Origin: Corallium rubrum
Taxonomy: Eukaryota > Cnidaria > Anthozoa > Scleralcyonacea > Coralliidae
Direction of reading: 5' to 3'
DNA: 64,000 nucleotides
NCBI GenBank assembly: GCA_964035015.1
Contig: OZ035997.1
Location: 88,261,465 to 88,325,464, forward strand
The translations under genes were made by a program, and so were the position numbers. The notes below the pieces were generated by a model. The model was not told the origin of the DNA. It worked only from the letters and a program-made list of their open reading frames with translations, and did not search any database. Positions 47,001 to 53,300 of this stretch are shown one piece after another; the stretch's first letter is position 1; every line of letters begins with the position of its first letter.

Positions 47001-47100
47001 CCTACCCAGAACAACTCTCGAATTCATTCAACAATTCAATTAATATGTCTTTAGTACTCCTGCCATCCATTTTCCCACTTTTTTCATTCGAATCCGCCAT
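17218..47100 (-). CDS. MED4: Mediator complex subunit 4 (eight exons located, one missing)
   Basis: MED4 belongs to the middle module of Mediator, which links transcription factors to RNA polymerase II in the nucleus. Exons in order: 47006-47100, 43690-43768, 42408-42462, 40197-40312, 38702-38759, 32621-32707, 24533-24724, and last 17218-17355. Exons 1-7 join with exact phase continuity to give 227 residues. The protein aligns with vertebrate MED4 along its length: an N-terminal helix (ILIELLNEF), a coiled coil ([19 protein letters not shown]), [23 protein letters not shown], the diagnostic [19 protein letters not shown], and a serine-rich acidic tail ending [13 protein letters not shown]. 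Exon 7 ends in phase 1 and the last exon starts in phase 0, so at least one small exon between 17.4 and 24.5 kb is not identified. The donor of exon 4 (CTG|GTTGGT) is atypical. The introns are packed with mobile elements. The gene is divergent with TAF9. Confidence 0.93.
17407..17827. repeat. (AAAC)n array of about 105 units
   Basis: Essentially uninterrupted AAAC on the plus strand for 420 bp. All six frames are open, giving spurious TNKQ or MFVCL frames. It lies in the last located MED4 intron, where the transcript reads (UUUG)n. Confidence 0.98.
17855..17975 (-). other. Possible terminal exon, low confidence
   Basis: A minus-strand open stretch reads [20 protein letters not shown] and ends SMSK with a TAA overlapping an AATAAA at about 17850. 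It could be an alternative 3' exon of a gene in this interval. No acceptor of quality and no homologue seen. Confidence 0.2.
18528..19250 (-). CDS. Five-exon gene for a 90-aa protein, unknown function
   Basis: Five minus-strand exons join without a frame break: 19180-19250, 19037-19068, 18826-18868, 18711-18747 and 18528-18617 (71, 32, 43, 37 and 90 nt). All have GT-AG ends, four of them strong (AAAGAG|GTAAGA, TTTTAG|GTAAGT, AAAAAG|GTAAGA, and the acceptor TTTTGTTTCCAG). Translation starts [20 protein letters not shown], passes a basic NLS-like cluster KPKRKQR and a leucine-rich helix ([14 protein letters not shown]), and ends in a Glu/Asn-rich tail. An in-frame TGA precedes the ATG. AATAAA lies at 18498-18503, 25 bp after the stop. 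It is nested in a MED4 intron on the same strand and inside the palindrome-rich element. The ordered micro-exons make chance very unlikely. I do not recognise the protein. Confidence 0.72.
19385..19440. promoter_or_regulatory. Cluster of TCACGTGA E-boxes
   Basis: Two TCACGTGA-type palindromes (19398-19405 and 19425-19432) flank ACGCGT about 150-180 bp upstream of the ATG of the 90-aa gene. CACGTG sites bind bHLH-ZIP factors such as the MITF/TFE or USF families. Proposed as part of that gene's promoter by position only. Confidence 0.35.
20021..21728. repeat. Giant symmetric (AAAC)-(AAACGAAC)-(AAAC) array, 1.7 kb
   Basis: About 60 AAAC units (20021-20261) lead through a short irregular junction (CACGAACAAACGTACAAACG) into about 166 nearly perfect 8-bp AAACGAAC units (20280-21612), then about 29 AAAC units to 21728. 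The octamer is a doubled AAAC unit with one A-to-G change. All six frames are open, producing 583-688-codon artefacts. Confidence 0.98.
21860..22083 (+). promoter_or_regulatory. TATA-containing promoter candidate
   Basis: TATAAATA lies at 22035-22042, 42 bp before an ATG at 22084. Upstream are ATTGG boxes (about 21938 and 21975) and an AAGATGGCTGCC motif of YY1 type at about 21868. The arrangement would give a 5' UTR of about 15-20 nt. Confidence 0.4.
22084..22293 (+). CDS. Candidate first exon or short ORF behind a TATA box, unknown
   Basis: The ORF starts [20 protein letters not shown] and has a basic/cysteine patch ([12 protein letters not shown]). It could end at the in-frame TGA at 22291 (69 aa) or splice at CAAAACTC|GTAAGG near 22281. 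Support comes from the promoter context (TATA, CCAAT) and the A-rich start context. No homologue recognised. It lies antisense within a MED4 intron. Confidence 0.3.
   Translation: MNENVRKAGETPVKTYSEEYVMMDRVVSVLKRCRCAWFVFVTQLRSVDGGRGDIILFIKRRPQAKLVRP
22294..23862. other. MED4 intron; MITE fragment, otherwise unremarkable
   Basis: CATAGTTAATAGAACGTATACATGGTTTGG at about 23130 is a left end of the MITE family at 44181. Two 50-bp near-copies with CCCATT...AATTTCG and ATACCCAC occur at 22370-22460. The block GGGCATTTTGCCACGTTGGG at about 23508 matches the end of another dispersed repeat at 24230-24300. No gene recognised. Confidence 0.5.
23863..24189. mobile_element. Foldback MITE with 9-bp target duplication (Mutator-like)
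   Basis: The 309-bp element (23872-24180) has 19-bp inverted ends CACTCTCCTCCGCAGAGGC. A perfect 9-bp direct repeat, CAACGACCG, flanks it (23863-23871 and 24181-24189). Nine-base duplications are typical of Mutator-like transposons. The interior holds a 100-bp direct duplication (CGTAACGAGAGTTCTCGAGAG twice) and its inverted partner. Non-autonomous. A related end (GCCTCTGCGGAGGAG) lies at 40826. Confidence 0.8.
24190..24532. other. MED4 intron, dispersed repeat end
   Basis: 24228-24305 (CACGTGACCAGCGGATGCCAGGG... CCCTGGGTACGAGG) is the end of a common MITE-like repeat. No exon recognised. Confidence 0.4.
24533..24724 (-). CDS. MED4: MED4 exon 7
   Basis: Phase 1-1 exon of 192 nt. It begins GCGACTCACGACG after ACTTTTGATAG and ends GTCGCAG|GTATGA. 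It encodes the most diagnostic MED4 block, [19 protein letters not shown], followed by a Gln/Glu/Asn-rich linker. The upstream intron boundary is 45 bp from the outer edge of a 1.1-kb Penelope palindrome. Confidence 0.93.
25030..25340 (-). pseudogene. Penelope-like GIY-YIG endonuclease, left arm
   Basis: The minus strand encodes the Cys/GIY-YIG end of a Penelope-like retroelement: [18 protein letters not shown], then [13 protein letters not shown], ending in SAPLFLL and a stop. The RT domain is missing because the copy is truncated at the palindrome centre. Identical in sequence to the right arm. Confidence 0.85.
25340..25626 (+). pseudogene. Penelope-like GIY-YIG endonuclease, right arm
   Basis: Mirror copy of the left-arm fragment. 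It starts slightly further upstream ([18 protein letters not shown]), preserving a CxxC-like residue pair before the GIY-YIG core. Not autonomous, since no RT domain precedes it. Confidence 0.85.
25764..25798 (+). ncRNA. Hammerhead-like ribozyme motif of a Penelope element
   Basis: CTGAAGA at 25764, a stem GTTGT/ACAAC, then GAAAC and GTT follow the hammerhead core order (CUGANGA, stem II, GAAA, stem III). The mirror copy is at 24861-24892 on the minus strand. Penelope-like elements are known to carry hammerhead motifs near their ends. An extra U before stem II and a minimal stem III leave activity uncertain. Confidence 0.4.
25887..28052. other. MED4 intron with repeat fragments, no gene supported
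   Basis: Contains a CCAGGGCCCGGTTGTACAAA MITE end (26435), a CTCGGGCTACCTATGGTAGG repeat end (26753, also at 40462 and 55217) and a GGTTTTTACCAG-type repeat at 27765-27875 shared with 11425-11535. A minus-strand open stretch at 25978-26073 ends in a good donor (CAGCCG|GTAAGT) but has no partner exon. Confidence 0.45.
28053..29174 (+). mobile_element. hAT transposon, internally deleted
   Basis: Element 28061-29166 has TIRs TAGAGATGAGCC and an 8-bp target duplication AATATTTT/AATATTTC (7 of 8 matching). The subterminal regions are dense in AATCGGC/GCCGATTA motifs, the kind of sites transposases bind. Only the 3' end of a transposase gene remains. Confidence 0.85.
28560..28905 (+). pseudogene. 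hAT transposase C-terminal dimerisation domain remnant
   Basis: The frame [13 protein letters not shown], then [34 protein letters not shown] and [19 protein letters not shown] is the C-terminal hAT dimerisation domain. A frameshift near 28660 separates the first part from the rest. The zinc finger and DDE catalytic core are absent, so the element cannot move itself. Confidence 0.85.
29175..29680. other. No gene recognised
   Basis: A short open frame at 29419-29628 has no coding character. AT-rich MED4 intron. Confidence 0.4.
29680..29912. repeat. TGTGTTG heptamer array
   Basis: About 25 head-to-tail units of TGTGTTG with sparse variants (TGTGTTA, TGTGCTG). Open cysteine-rich frames on the plus strand are repeat translations. 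Confidence 0.95.
30160..30204 (-). ncRNA. Hammerhead-like motif of a Penelope element
   Basis: On the minus strand CTGAAGA is followed by a CGTCTC/GAGGCG stem and GAAAC. This matches the hammerhead core order and the position expected at a Penelope-like element end. The cleavage triplet and stem I were not verified. Confidence 0.35.
30201..30800 (-). pseudogene. Penelope-like protein C-terminus with GIY-YIG domain
   Basis: About 199 residues are open. A CxCR...CPLQRNCL segment (the Cys-rich linker) is followed by [20 protein letters not shown], the GIY-YIG core, then [11 protein letters not shown] and a conserved [13 protein letters not shown] motif typical of Penelope elements that end in K-x-R-rich tails. 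The upstream RT region (30801-31220) is frameshifted. Not functional alone. Confidence 0.85.
31244..31617. repeat. (TA)n tracts flanking nested insertions
   Basis: TA tracts at 31244-31318 and 31531-31617 bracket the small element at 31319-31530. Together with 30078-30133 they appear to be pieces of one TA-rich tract of Helitron-like copy 2. Confidence 0.8.
31319..31530 (-). mobile_element. Small TATAACCTATA-ended element inside a TA tract
   Basis: Inverted copy of 62320-62490, with shared blocks GAGTCGGTTTTCTTTGATG, AACCTTGTTCGAAAACCTCC and GGATATAACCTATA. TA repeats flank both sides. No coding capacity. Confidence 0.65.
32621..32707 (-). CDS. MED4: MED4 exon 6
   Basis: Phase 1-1 exon of 87 nt with acceptor TTTTTGGTAG and donor ATGCCAG|GTGAGG. 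It encodes [20 protein letters not shown] and APPNWMP, matching human [19 protein letters not shown]. Confidence 0.92.
32757..32852. repeat. Short inverted repeat
   Basis: AAGAATATTTTCA at 32758 is mirrored by TGAAAATATTCTT at about 32839; the interior also folds (AATGTTTCATTCAAC against GTTGAATGGAACA). A minimal foldback element of about 95 bp. Confidence 0.6.
33056..33226. repeat. Symmetric (TAGAC)-(CAGAC)-(TAGAC) pentamer array
   Basis: Several CTAGA units lead into a long CCAGA block, interrupted once by CCAAA units, and return to about ten CTAGA units. The inner block differs from the outer ones by one T/C transition, as in the array at 4345-4485. Confidence 0.9.
34054..35219 (+). mobile_element. 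Helitron-like copy 3 (ends defined by empty site)
   Basis: The element starts TCCCCGAGCCCGGGCGG at 34054 and ends TGTATTTCTGG at 35219. The other palindrome arm holds the uninterrupted site: there GGAAATTTG joins TAAAAC directly (complement near 36650). Here GGAAATTTG precedes the element and TAAAAC follows. The insertion therefore created no target duplication and fell between G and T. With 5'-TC and 3'-CTRR ends this supports a Helitron-type element of 1166 bp. It has a short TA tract, no ORF and a G-rich run near the 3' end. Confidence 0.85.
35333..35903 (-). pseudogene. Family B DNA polymerase C-terminal fragment, left arm
   Basis: Minus-strand fragments carry the polymerase motif with paired aspartates (TDTDTLCY) and a downstream GLRPKMYS block found in protein-primed polymerases of Polinton-like elements. 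A frameshift near 35630 splits the frame. The exonuclease domain and most palm motifs are absent. Described as a broken remnant only. Confidence 0.75.
35982..36560 (+). pseudogene. Family B DNA polymerase C-terminal fragment, right arm
   Basis: Mirror copy of the left-arm fragment. The catalytic pair has changed (TDTNTLCY), a stop interrupts it at 36327 and further frame breaks follow. It is more decayed than the left arm. Confidence 0.75.
36977..37163. mobile_element. TA-target MITE in the right palindrome arm
   Basis: TIRs TAGACCTTATTCAAAAATGG and its near-complement, with TA on each side, as for Tc1/mariner elements. The left palindrome arm lacks it and shows the empty site CCTCCCATACCCTCACATTTC near 33750. 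Confidence 0.75.
37590..38603. mobile_element. hAT-like non-autonomous element, 1000 bp
   Basis: Element 37597-38596 has inverted ends CAGGGCGTCTATAAGATAGG, with related subterminal sequence (TATGTGTGATGC). The repeat CTCGACA flanks both ends (37590-37596 and 38597-38603), one base short of the usual 8. A plus-strand open frame of 92 codons (37635-37913) lies inside but resembles no transposase. Confidence 0.75.
38702..38759 (-). CDS. MED4: MED4 exon 5
   Basis: Exon of 58 nt, phase 0 to 1, encoding [19 protein letters not shown] (human ATAVYQAKEKLKSIEKARK). The donor is CCAAAA|GTAAGT. The acceptor TTTTTTTTCTTCTTCTTTTAG ends 23 bp from a 490-bp pyrimidine-rich tetranucleotide array, so the branch point probably lies in or next to the repeat. 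Confidence 0.9.
38783..39271. repeat. (CGAA)n array joined to a (CCAA)n array
   Basis: About 95 CGAA units (38783-39163) pass through CGAGCGAACC into about 26 CCAA units, with a few CGAA units again at the far edge. All frames are open, giving NERT/SFVR artefacts. Located in MED4 intron 4 directly upstream of exon 5. Confidence 0.98.
39272..40196. other. MED4 intron; dispersed repeat, no gene
   Basis: 39356-39450 is the inverted counterpart of 14318-14415 (GCATATGTACTC, AAGAAGTTGAGTAGAGGCAC). The rest is AT-rich and unrecognised. Confidence 0.45.
40197..40312 (-). CDS. MED4: MED4 exon 4 (coiled coil)
   Basis: Exon of 116 nt after TTTTCTTCTCAAAG. It encodes a heptad-rich stretch ([20 protein letters not shown]) that aligns with the MED4 coiled coil. 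The frame and the human alignment require the donor CTG|GTTGGT, which is non-consensus; an alternative GTTG|GTGTAT would break the phase with exon 5. Confidence 0.88.
40879..42030 (+). mobile_element. Helitron-like copy 4
   Basis: Starts at GGTGAGGGTGTTAATCTCG, lacking the terminal hairpin, carries (TTTA)n, and ends GCGGGCGAGGGGTTGTTGCG... TTTCTAG at 42030 followed by T. Its interior matches the minus-strand copy at 55786-59086. No coding capacity. Confidence 0.75.
42408..42462 (-). CDS. MED4: MED4 exon 3
   Basis: Exon of 55 nt, phase 0 to 1, between ACTCTTTTTGTAG and AAATAG|GTATTG. It encodes [17 protein letters not shown], matching the helix before the MED4 coiled coil. Confidence 0.88.
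42493..42918. mobile_element. Foldback MITE with TTAA target site
   Basis: Element 42497-42914 with ends AGTGTCTATGAA, TTAA on both sides (42493-42496 and 42915-42918) and arms that pair along most of the length. It lies 31 bp from MED4 exon 3. Confidence 0.8.
42919..43689. other. MED4 intron 2, no gene recognised
   Basis: Short open frames only. A local AAATTCATGTGT duplication occurs at 43290-43320. Confidence 0.4.
43690..43768 (-). CDS. MED4: MED4 exon 2
   Basis: Exon of 79 nt between TTTATTTTTTTCAG and TCAGAG|GTATAC. It encodes [20 protein letters not shown] and joins exons 1 and 3 in phase. Confidence 0.88.
44173..44495. mobile_element. hAT-type MITE with perfect 8-bp duplication
   Basis: Element 44181-44487 has 29-bp inverted ends (ATAGTTAATAGAAAATATAC...). 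TACAAGTT flanks it on both sides (44173-44180 and 44488-44495). Partial relatives lie at 16770-16935, 23130 and 63672-63850. Confidence 0.85.
44796..45065. mobile_element. TIR element built of GCAAGTTGC palindromes
   Basis: Inverted 29-bp ends CTGTTACACGATGCGATTTT (one mismatch) enclose 210 bp rich in GCAACTTGC/GCAAGTTGC palindromes. Similar palindrome-rich elements lie at 46440-46690 and 49690-49845. No clear target duplication. Confidence 0.75.
45066..46435. other. MED4 intron 1, no gene recognised
   Basis: 45120-45310 and 45610-45640 share AAAAAGTTTCATATCGAAGAAT, so this is repeat-derived. The open frame at 45038-45304 runs from the MITE into that repeat and is not convincing. Confidence 0.4.
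46440..46690. mobile_element. Diverged palindrome-rich MITE
   Basis: Clustered ACAAGTTGT, TTGTTGCAAGC and CAACATGTTGACAAGC motifs end in TGTGAGATTTTCC, like the inner end of the element at 18060-19967 (TTGTGAGATTTTT). Old and degenerate. Confidence 0.45.
47006..47100 (-). CDS. MED4: MED4 exon 1 with start codon
   Basis: Starts in AACATGGCGG context (ATG at 47100-47098) and encodes [20 protein letters not shown] then [11 protein letters not shown], ending TCTGG|GTAGGT in phase 2. The helix matches the human ERLLSALEDLE region. Confidence 0.88.
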
Positions 47101-47167
47101 GTTTGTTTTCTGGTTTCGGGCAGTTAAAATCAGTGCAGGTAATGCTCGGGCATATTACCTAACCAAG
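47101..47167. promoter_or_regulatory. 67-bp bidirectional promoter between MED4 and TAF9
   Basis: Only 67 bp separate the divergent start codons. There is no TATA box. Both genes begin in ATGGCG context (CAAGATGGCG and AACATGGCGG), which resembles YY1 sites overlapping the start codon. Both 5' UTRs must be very short, overlap each other or begin inside the partner's first exon. Confidence 0.8.
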
Positions 47168-47318
47168 ATGGCGTCTGCTAACACATCTTCAGAGAACAAG
47201 GAAACCCCTGCTAAAAGTACTCCAAGAGATGCTAGGGCAATGAAGACTATCTTAAAAGAGATGGGAATCGAAGATTACGAGCCAAGAGTTATCAATCAAA
47301 TGCTGGAGTTTACGTACC
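47168..47318 (+). CDS. TAF9: TAF9 exon 1
   Basis: ATG in CCAAGATGGCG context; 50 codons plus one base, donor TACC|GTAAGT. Encodes a Ser/Thr-rich leader and the first histone-fold helices. Confidence 0.95.
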
Positions 47319-50300
47319 GTAAGTATAGTGCTCATTCAGTCATTTCAGTGTCTATTTATATGAACCCTGTTGTTTATAATATATAAATAAGAATACTGTA
47401 TAAAGTCTTGCGGATACAACCACATAAAATTCTCTTTTTAGCTGAGGTTTCGTTTTGTGATGCTCAGAACATGATCAGAGCTTGCAAACAATCAACACAA
47501 GATGTTACTCCGATCATAAATAAAGAATTTTACATGGTTGATTGGTTGTAGTACTGTTTATATCTTAGAATTTATATCTTAGTTACGTTTTTGACCAGTG
47601 GCGTAGCCAGGAAGCAGATGTCATGTGGGCACAACATGGGCACAGGTCTCAACATTCTCTGGTGGTTTTTTTGTTATTACAGTGATTTACAGTCACAGGG
47701 TTGTACATGTAGCCACCAATTTTGAAGTACAGTACTGTATGTCTGGTTGGTAGTGGCAGTTCAGAGCGCCAAACATGCGGGAAATTTTCGATTTTTTACG
47801 CCACGGAAATGCTATTTCCTGCATTTTGGGGGCAATTTTAACAACAAAAAAGATAAAATAAAAACCAGTGAAAATCATGATTTTATAGTCAGTATTTCCT
47901 TACTGTGTATACAAAACAACTATATAACTCTAGCAATAATATTCACGCGAAAACTAGAAAAACAGTTTTCAGTCAGGGGCATACGGCATGCCACTAAAGA
48001 TATTTTGCAGTGTTTGAGCCCAATAATACTTGCGTACTAACAATGCAACTAAATTTTTAGACTGGTTTTATTTCAAAAATTCAACAATCGAACAACGACA
48101 ACTGCCTTGCTGCCAATTTTACTCATCTGCGCCCACTGACACATGCTTTAGCGGTAACAGTCAAAAACATTGGTGGAAACCACTGATGGATGGCACTCGA
48201 TGAATTTTCACGCAAAAACCATTTTTAGGGAAATATTTAATGTTTATGTGGGAAATAAACTAATACTTTGTCTTTTTGTAAACTTATACATAATCTTCCT
48301 AGTGGCTATACTCTATACTTAAATTACTTTGCCTATATAATGAGAGCTAGATCTGTCTGCAATATTTCACCCAGGCACACGCAGGTTTCACCCCACGCAG
48401 GTTTCACCCGGGCACAGTCCCAGGTAGGCCCGGGTGTAGCTACACCACTGTTCTTGACCATGCAAAGCAGTTACAAAACTTCTATAACTCTGTTGTTTAC
48501 TGTAGAAAAAGTTTATAATACAGGCTGTACACAAATCGATTCTGCCAAGAGCTGAGTTAAGTGTGGGTATCACTATCAATCACAGAAAGTTTTAGAAATT
48601 AGAATACACTGTACTTTAATTGGTTCATCAGTTAACATACATGTATCTGCTATGTGGCCCAGTAAAGAATTGTTAGAGCTGCTTCCAATTAATTGATTAA
48701 TCGATTATTTTTTTGTTTTTTTCCACAATCGATTATACTTAACAATAATAGATCATCTATAACAACCCTGCACAGCATGATGCCGGAATGATTTAATCTT
48801 GTTTTGTTAAACAAATAAGTAATGACTGATTACGAACACGCCTTAGTTAAACCAATTACTCATAAACTGATTAGCCAATAGTATTGCAGTATCATTTAAG
48901 GAGTGTCAAGTGTAAACTAAACATCGTCTCTGTCTTGTCATGTCTCTTGTGTGTTGTGTGAACTGTGAGAGCACGAGAAAGTGTCCAATCTATAACCGTG
49001 ATTAAACAGTGATTTAAAATGTAAATAGTGACTGAATTGTTGGGCGACAACATTAAGGGAGACAATCCCCAACAAATTTAGTAATAACTTTATAAAAGCA
49101 CCTCCTTCCTTTGAATGGACAAACCACCATGGACATGTTGTATTTGATTCATGACATATTTAATCAATACGATTAATTGATATAAATCGATTGTTGACAA
49201 TGATTAATCAATTATGAAAATTAACCAGTGGGAGCAGCCCTAAGAATTGTATCATTTACCATTTTGGAAATACAAACCTCAATATACCAATAAATAAAAG
49301 CTCACATCAAAAAATATGAAAGATTTTGTTAAATATAATTTTATGAATACGAACGATTTTGTTATTAAAGTATAATTTTATGCTGAATACATTAAATAAA
49401 TGTACTATTAAAGTGTGCTTAAAACCAATTAATTATTTGAGTACAGTACATACATGTACGTTTTATGGATTTTTCGTAAAAGACAATTTGTTGTGTTGAA
49501 AAATTTCTTGTGTCGGAATGTATACATTTCAACACTCAAAATTCCTCTTCACTAACGACGATACATGCTGTTTAACTCCTTCACTACCGAGGCCTCTCCG
49601 CTTGACAAGGAAAATTGTCTGGCGTACGTTAGACAGTAAAATACTAAAGTCTGCTTGGTTCGAAAACGAACGATACGGTAGACAAAGAGCTAAGGTGGTG
49701 TTACTGTACAGGTACGTGCAATTGTTTGTGCAACTTGTCTCGCACTTGCGACAAGCGTTGCTCGAACTAGAATCAAGTTCTACTTTACACAACCATTGCG
49801 GCAACGCTGCAACAGATTACTGAAGAATTACACAGTGTAACCCCTCTTACAAACTTGTCTCGCAATAATTTGCGCAATGAGTGCCAATGATCGTTCCTCC
49901 TCCCATTTGAGCCACCCATAAATCACTCTCCAATAGCGTTGTTTGCTGACGACTCTAAATTATTCAGAACTATGAAAGATGAGACGGATCATAACAAATT
50001 ACAATCTGATCTATCTGAATTAAATCGTTGGAGTAGTGATTGGATGATGAATTTCAACGCTTCGAAATGTAAAGTCTTAAACATATCCAAGAAAGTCAAC
50101 AAAGTCGAACGTCAGTATGAATTGAATTCAGCTACTTTGAGTTTAGTGGATCAAATCTCTGACCTCGGTCTGAAAGTCACCAATACTTTGTCATGGAATA
50201 GACATATAGAGGAAATTTCATTAAAAGCGAATCGTAAACTGGGCTTAATTCGCCGTCTCTGCAAAGAAAACAAAGACGTTGAAATAAGAAAACTGCTCTA

Positions 50301-53300
50301 CTGTTGTATTGTTAGATCATCCCTAGAATACGCGAGTGAAGTCTGGTCACCGTATACCATCAAGAATAAAACATTGCTTGAAAATGTTCAACGACGTGCA
50401 ACTAAATTTATTTTAGGATATCCAGAACATATGAACTACAAAGAAAGACTAATAAAGTTAGGCTTTTTACCTCTTGAGTATAGAAGAGAAATGGCAGATC
50501 TCACCTTACTATTCAAGTTTCAGAAAGGCCATACAGATATAGAAGATATAGAAAACCTAAAGTATTTTAAGAAAGTTTCTGTTCATGCATACAGAACTAG
50601 AAATTTTGATCCAAATAACTGCTGTGAGAAAATGGTGAAACAAGATTATTTGAAACACTTCTTTTTTAATCGTGTAATTTCCTTATGGAATAAATTACCG
50701 AGTTTATTAAAGACTATTGATACTATAATTTCCTTTAAAACAAAACTGCAGGATTATTACTTCAAGAAATTCAACTCTGAATTTACATGAACATGCATGA
50801 AATCTGTTTTACAAGATTATATTGTAATATATTTTATTTATTTATTTTTTTTGATATTTTAGTGATAACATATTGTAAGTAGGGTGGATGATATCAATTG
50901 GGACATGTGTCCTGTTTCTTTCACCTGTCATGAATGTAAATATTTTTTGACGAACTTATTAAATTCAAAATTCAAATTCAAATTCATAACCGCCCACGCG
51001 AGACGACTGAGTCGTAAACTCGGTTCCAAACCTGGAATGTTTGTCAGTGACAACTGACAACTACTTCCCACTTTATATGATGATTGTGTTTTGGTACGGT
51101 AGAAAATAAGCGTCTGCATGCAGGATAGGTTTTGTGTGCAACACGTCTTCTGCTTCTTCAGGCGTATATGGAAAGATCCGTTCACCAATATAAATCAAGT
51201 TGCACTCATATTAGCCTGCATAGCAGGCGTTCATACTTCATAAAATATTTAGCGCATCTTTCTACTGCAGCTTTTACATACGTGGATTTGATAAGTTTGA
51301 ATCTTGAGAAGCGTCGATTCGGACAAATTGACAAAGCGTTAAAGCGAAGTAGGGCAACATTGTCACTGTCAATTTCATCTACGATGTCAAACTTGAACTT
51401 TAGCTATCGTGACATTTGGAAACGCGTGTTTAAAACACGTTTAGCTATTTCTGTTTAGCGGATATAAATATATTCTATATCGAAATGATCGCTTGAATCT
51501 TCCGAGTCTAGCACTATAGGATCCGTTTTTATTTGGAAAAAACAGGCTTGTTGTTTACATCAGCTGACTATAGCAAATTAAGATTGGAGACCCTAACAAC
51601 GAGGAAGGCGACGAAGATGAAGGCGACGACGACAACATCAGCAACAAGAACGACACCCTGCAAGCCACATTTATTCAGAAATAAAATAAACGCTTCAAAA
51701 AGAACTACAGAGCTTTTCAGATAAGCAAGTCATCCCAACGATCGTAAACAAAAAGAGACTTGACTCGAGCGAAACACAGCACGGCCACCCTTCAGCTTCG
51801 TCGTCAACCGTCCGAGATATCCGCTTCTGTAATTGTACATATTTTCCTGATTGAACATTGTGGGCGTGCCTGACGTAGTGCCAGAGCCTTGAAAGACCAT
51901 CTGCGGTCCCATCGATAAAAAAAATAAATTTTGTAAGGATAAAATAACACCACTTTACATTTGTTTACTCAAAATGGTTAACTTGCAGCTAATGAATAAT
52001 GAGTAATGATTTATTTAACGTCGTAAACACAGGATGTGGTCGCCCAATCATCCGAGCCAGAGGCTCATGTTAAAAGTGCACGACATAAACTAAGACCTAA
52101 GTGTTGATTTTAAGATAACAATGGTTTTTTGGTCTGCGCAAGCGCACTTGATAAATTGTTAAACCAATCAGCGGTTTTTCCCCCTGTCATCCTGCATTGT
52201 ATTGCTCAAACCCATAGTCTCAAATCTGTCACCATTTGCACTTTTGCAACCATTAATTTCGACCTCTTGATAAAGATGTACAAAAGAACCGCCAGGAATA
52301 ACAATTAAATAATAACAATGATCGACAATGAAGTCATATAACTTGCAAGGATTTGCTGAGTATAAGTGCAAGTTCTTGCCCACACAGACAAATGTTTCGC
52401 AATTTCGTAATTTTAATTTCTGTCAAATTTTCAGGTTATGTTACTAATGTGCTAGAGGATGCTAGGGTTTATTGTAACCATGGAAACAAAAAAGAGATAG
52501 ATGCAGATGACATTAAACTGGCTGTTCAAATACGGATGGATCACTCGTTCACAAGCCCACCGCCTAGAGATGTAGGTTATACAATCATGTCTTTCCTTAG
52601 TTTACAATACTATATAGTCTTGTAAATTAATAAGCTACTACTGTATTTATCTATAATTTAAAGGGGCAGTAAGATGGAAAATCTCTTATTTAATTTTGCT
52701 TTTATCTAGAAGTACTTTCCGTATATATAAGGAAGTATAGAGTTCAGTGGCGTCGCTAGGGAGGGGACTGAGGGGGACGCATCCCCCCCCTCCCCCAGTT
52801 CTCTTCAAGACCAATTTTGAGATTCTTCCAAATCCGGTGAGAAATGGGGGGGGGGGGGGGAAGGAGGGGTATGTAATGATTCCAAATGCTAAGCTCACAG
52901 CGCTAGCTGGGAAAATAGTTTACAAGTGTGTGAATGTGTTTTTCATATATTTTCTTGCGTTAGTTCACTCAGGGCCGTATCCAGCCTGTTTGAGACGCCG
53001 TACACCGGTTTGGGCGCCCAAACTAGGTGCCCAAAAATATAAATTATGTACTACAATCTGAGAAAAACCGTAAATGAATTTAAAAATCACCCCTCAGAAT
53101 GTTAAAAATCACGTCTCAGAATGTAGGAAATGGCATTTCCGAGACTCTAAATATCAAAATGGGGGGCATGCCCCCGGACCCCCCTAGAACGTTCCTACAC
53201 ACAACAATTTGGGTTAAGTTTACGAATGTTTGGGGTACGTTAAGGTTAATGCACCCGAAACGATCATATATATTTTAAAATCACAATTATCTATATAAAA

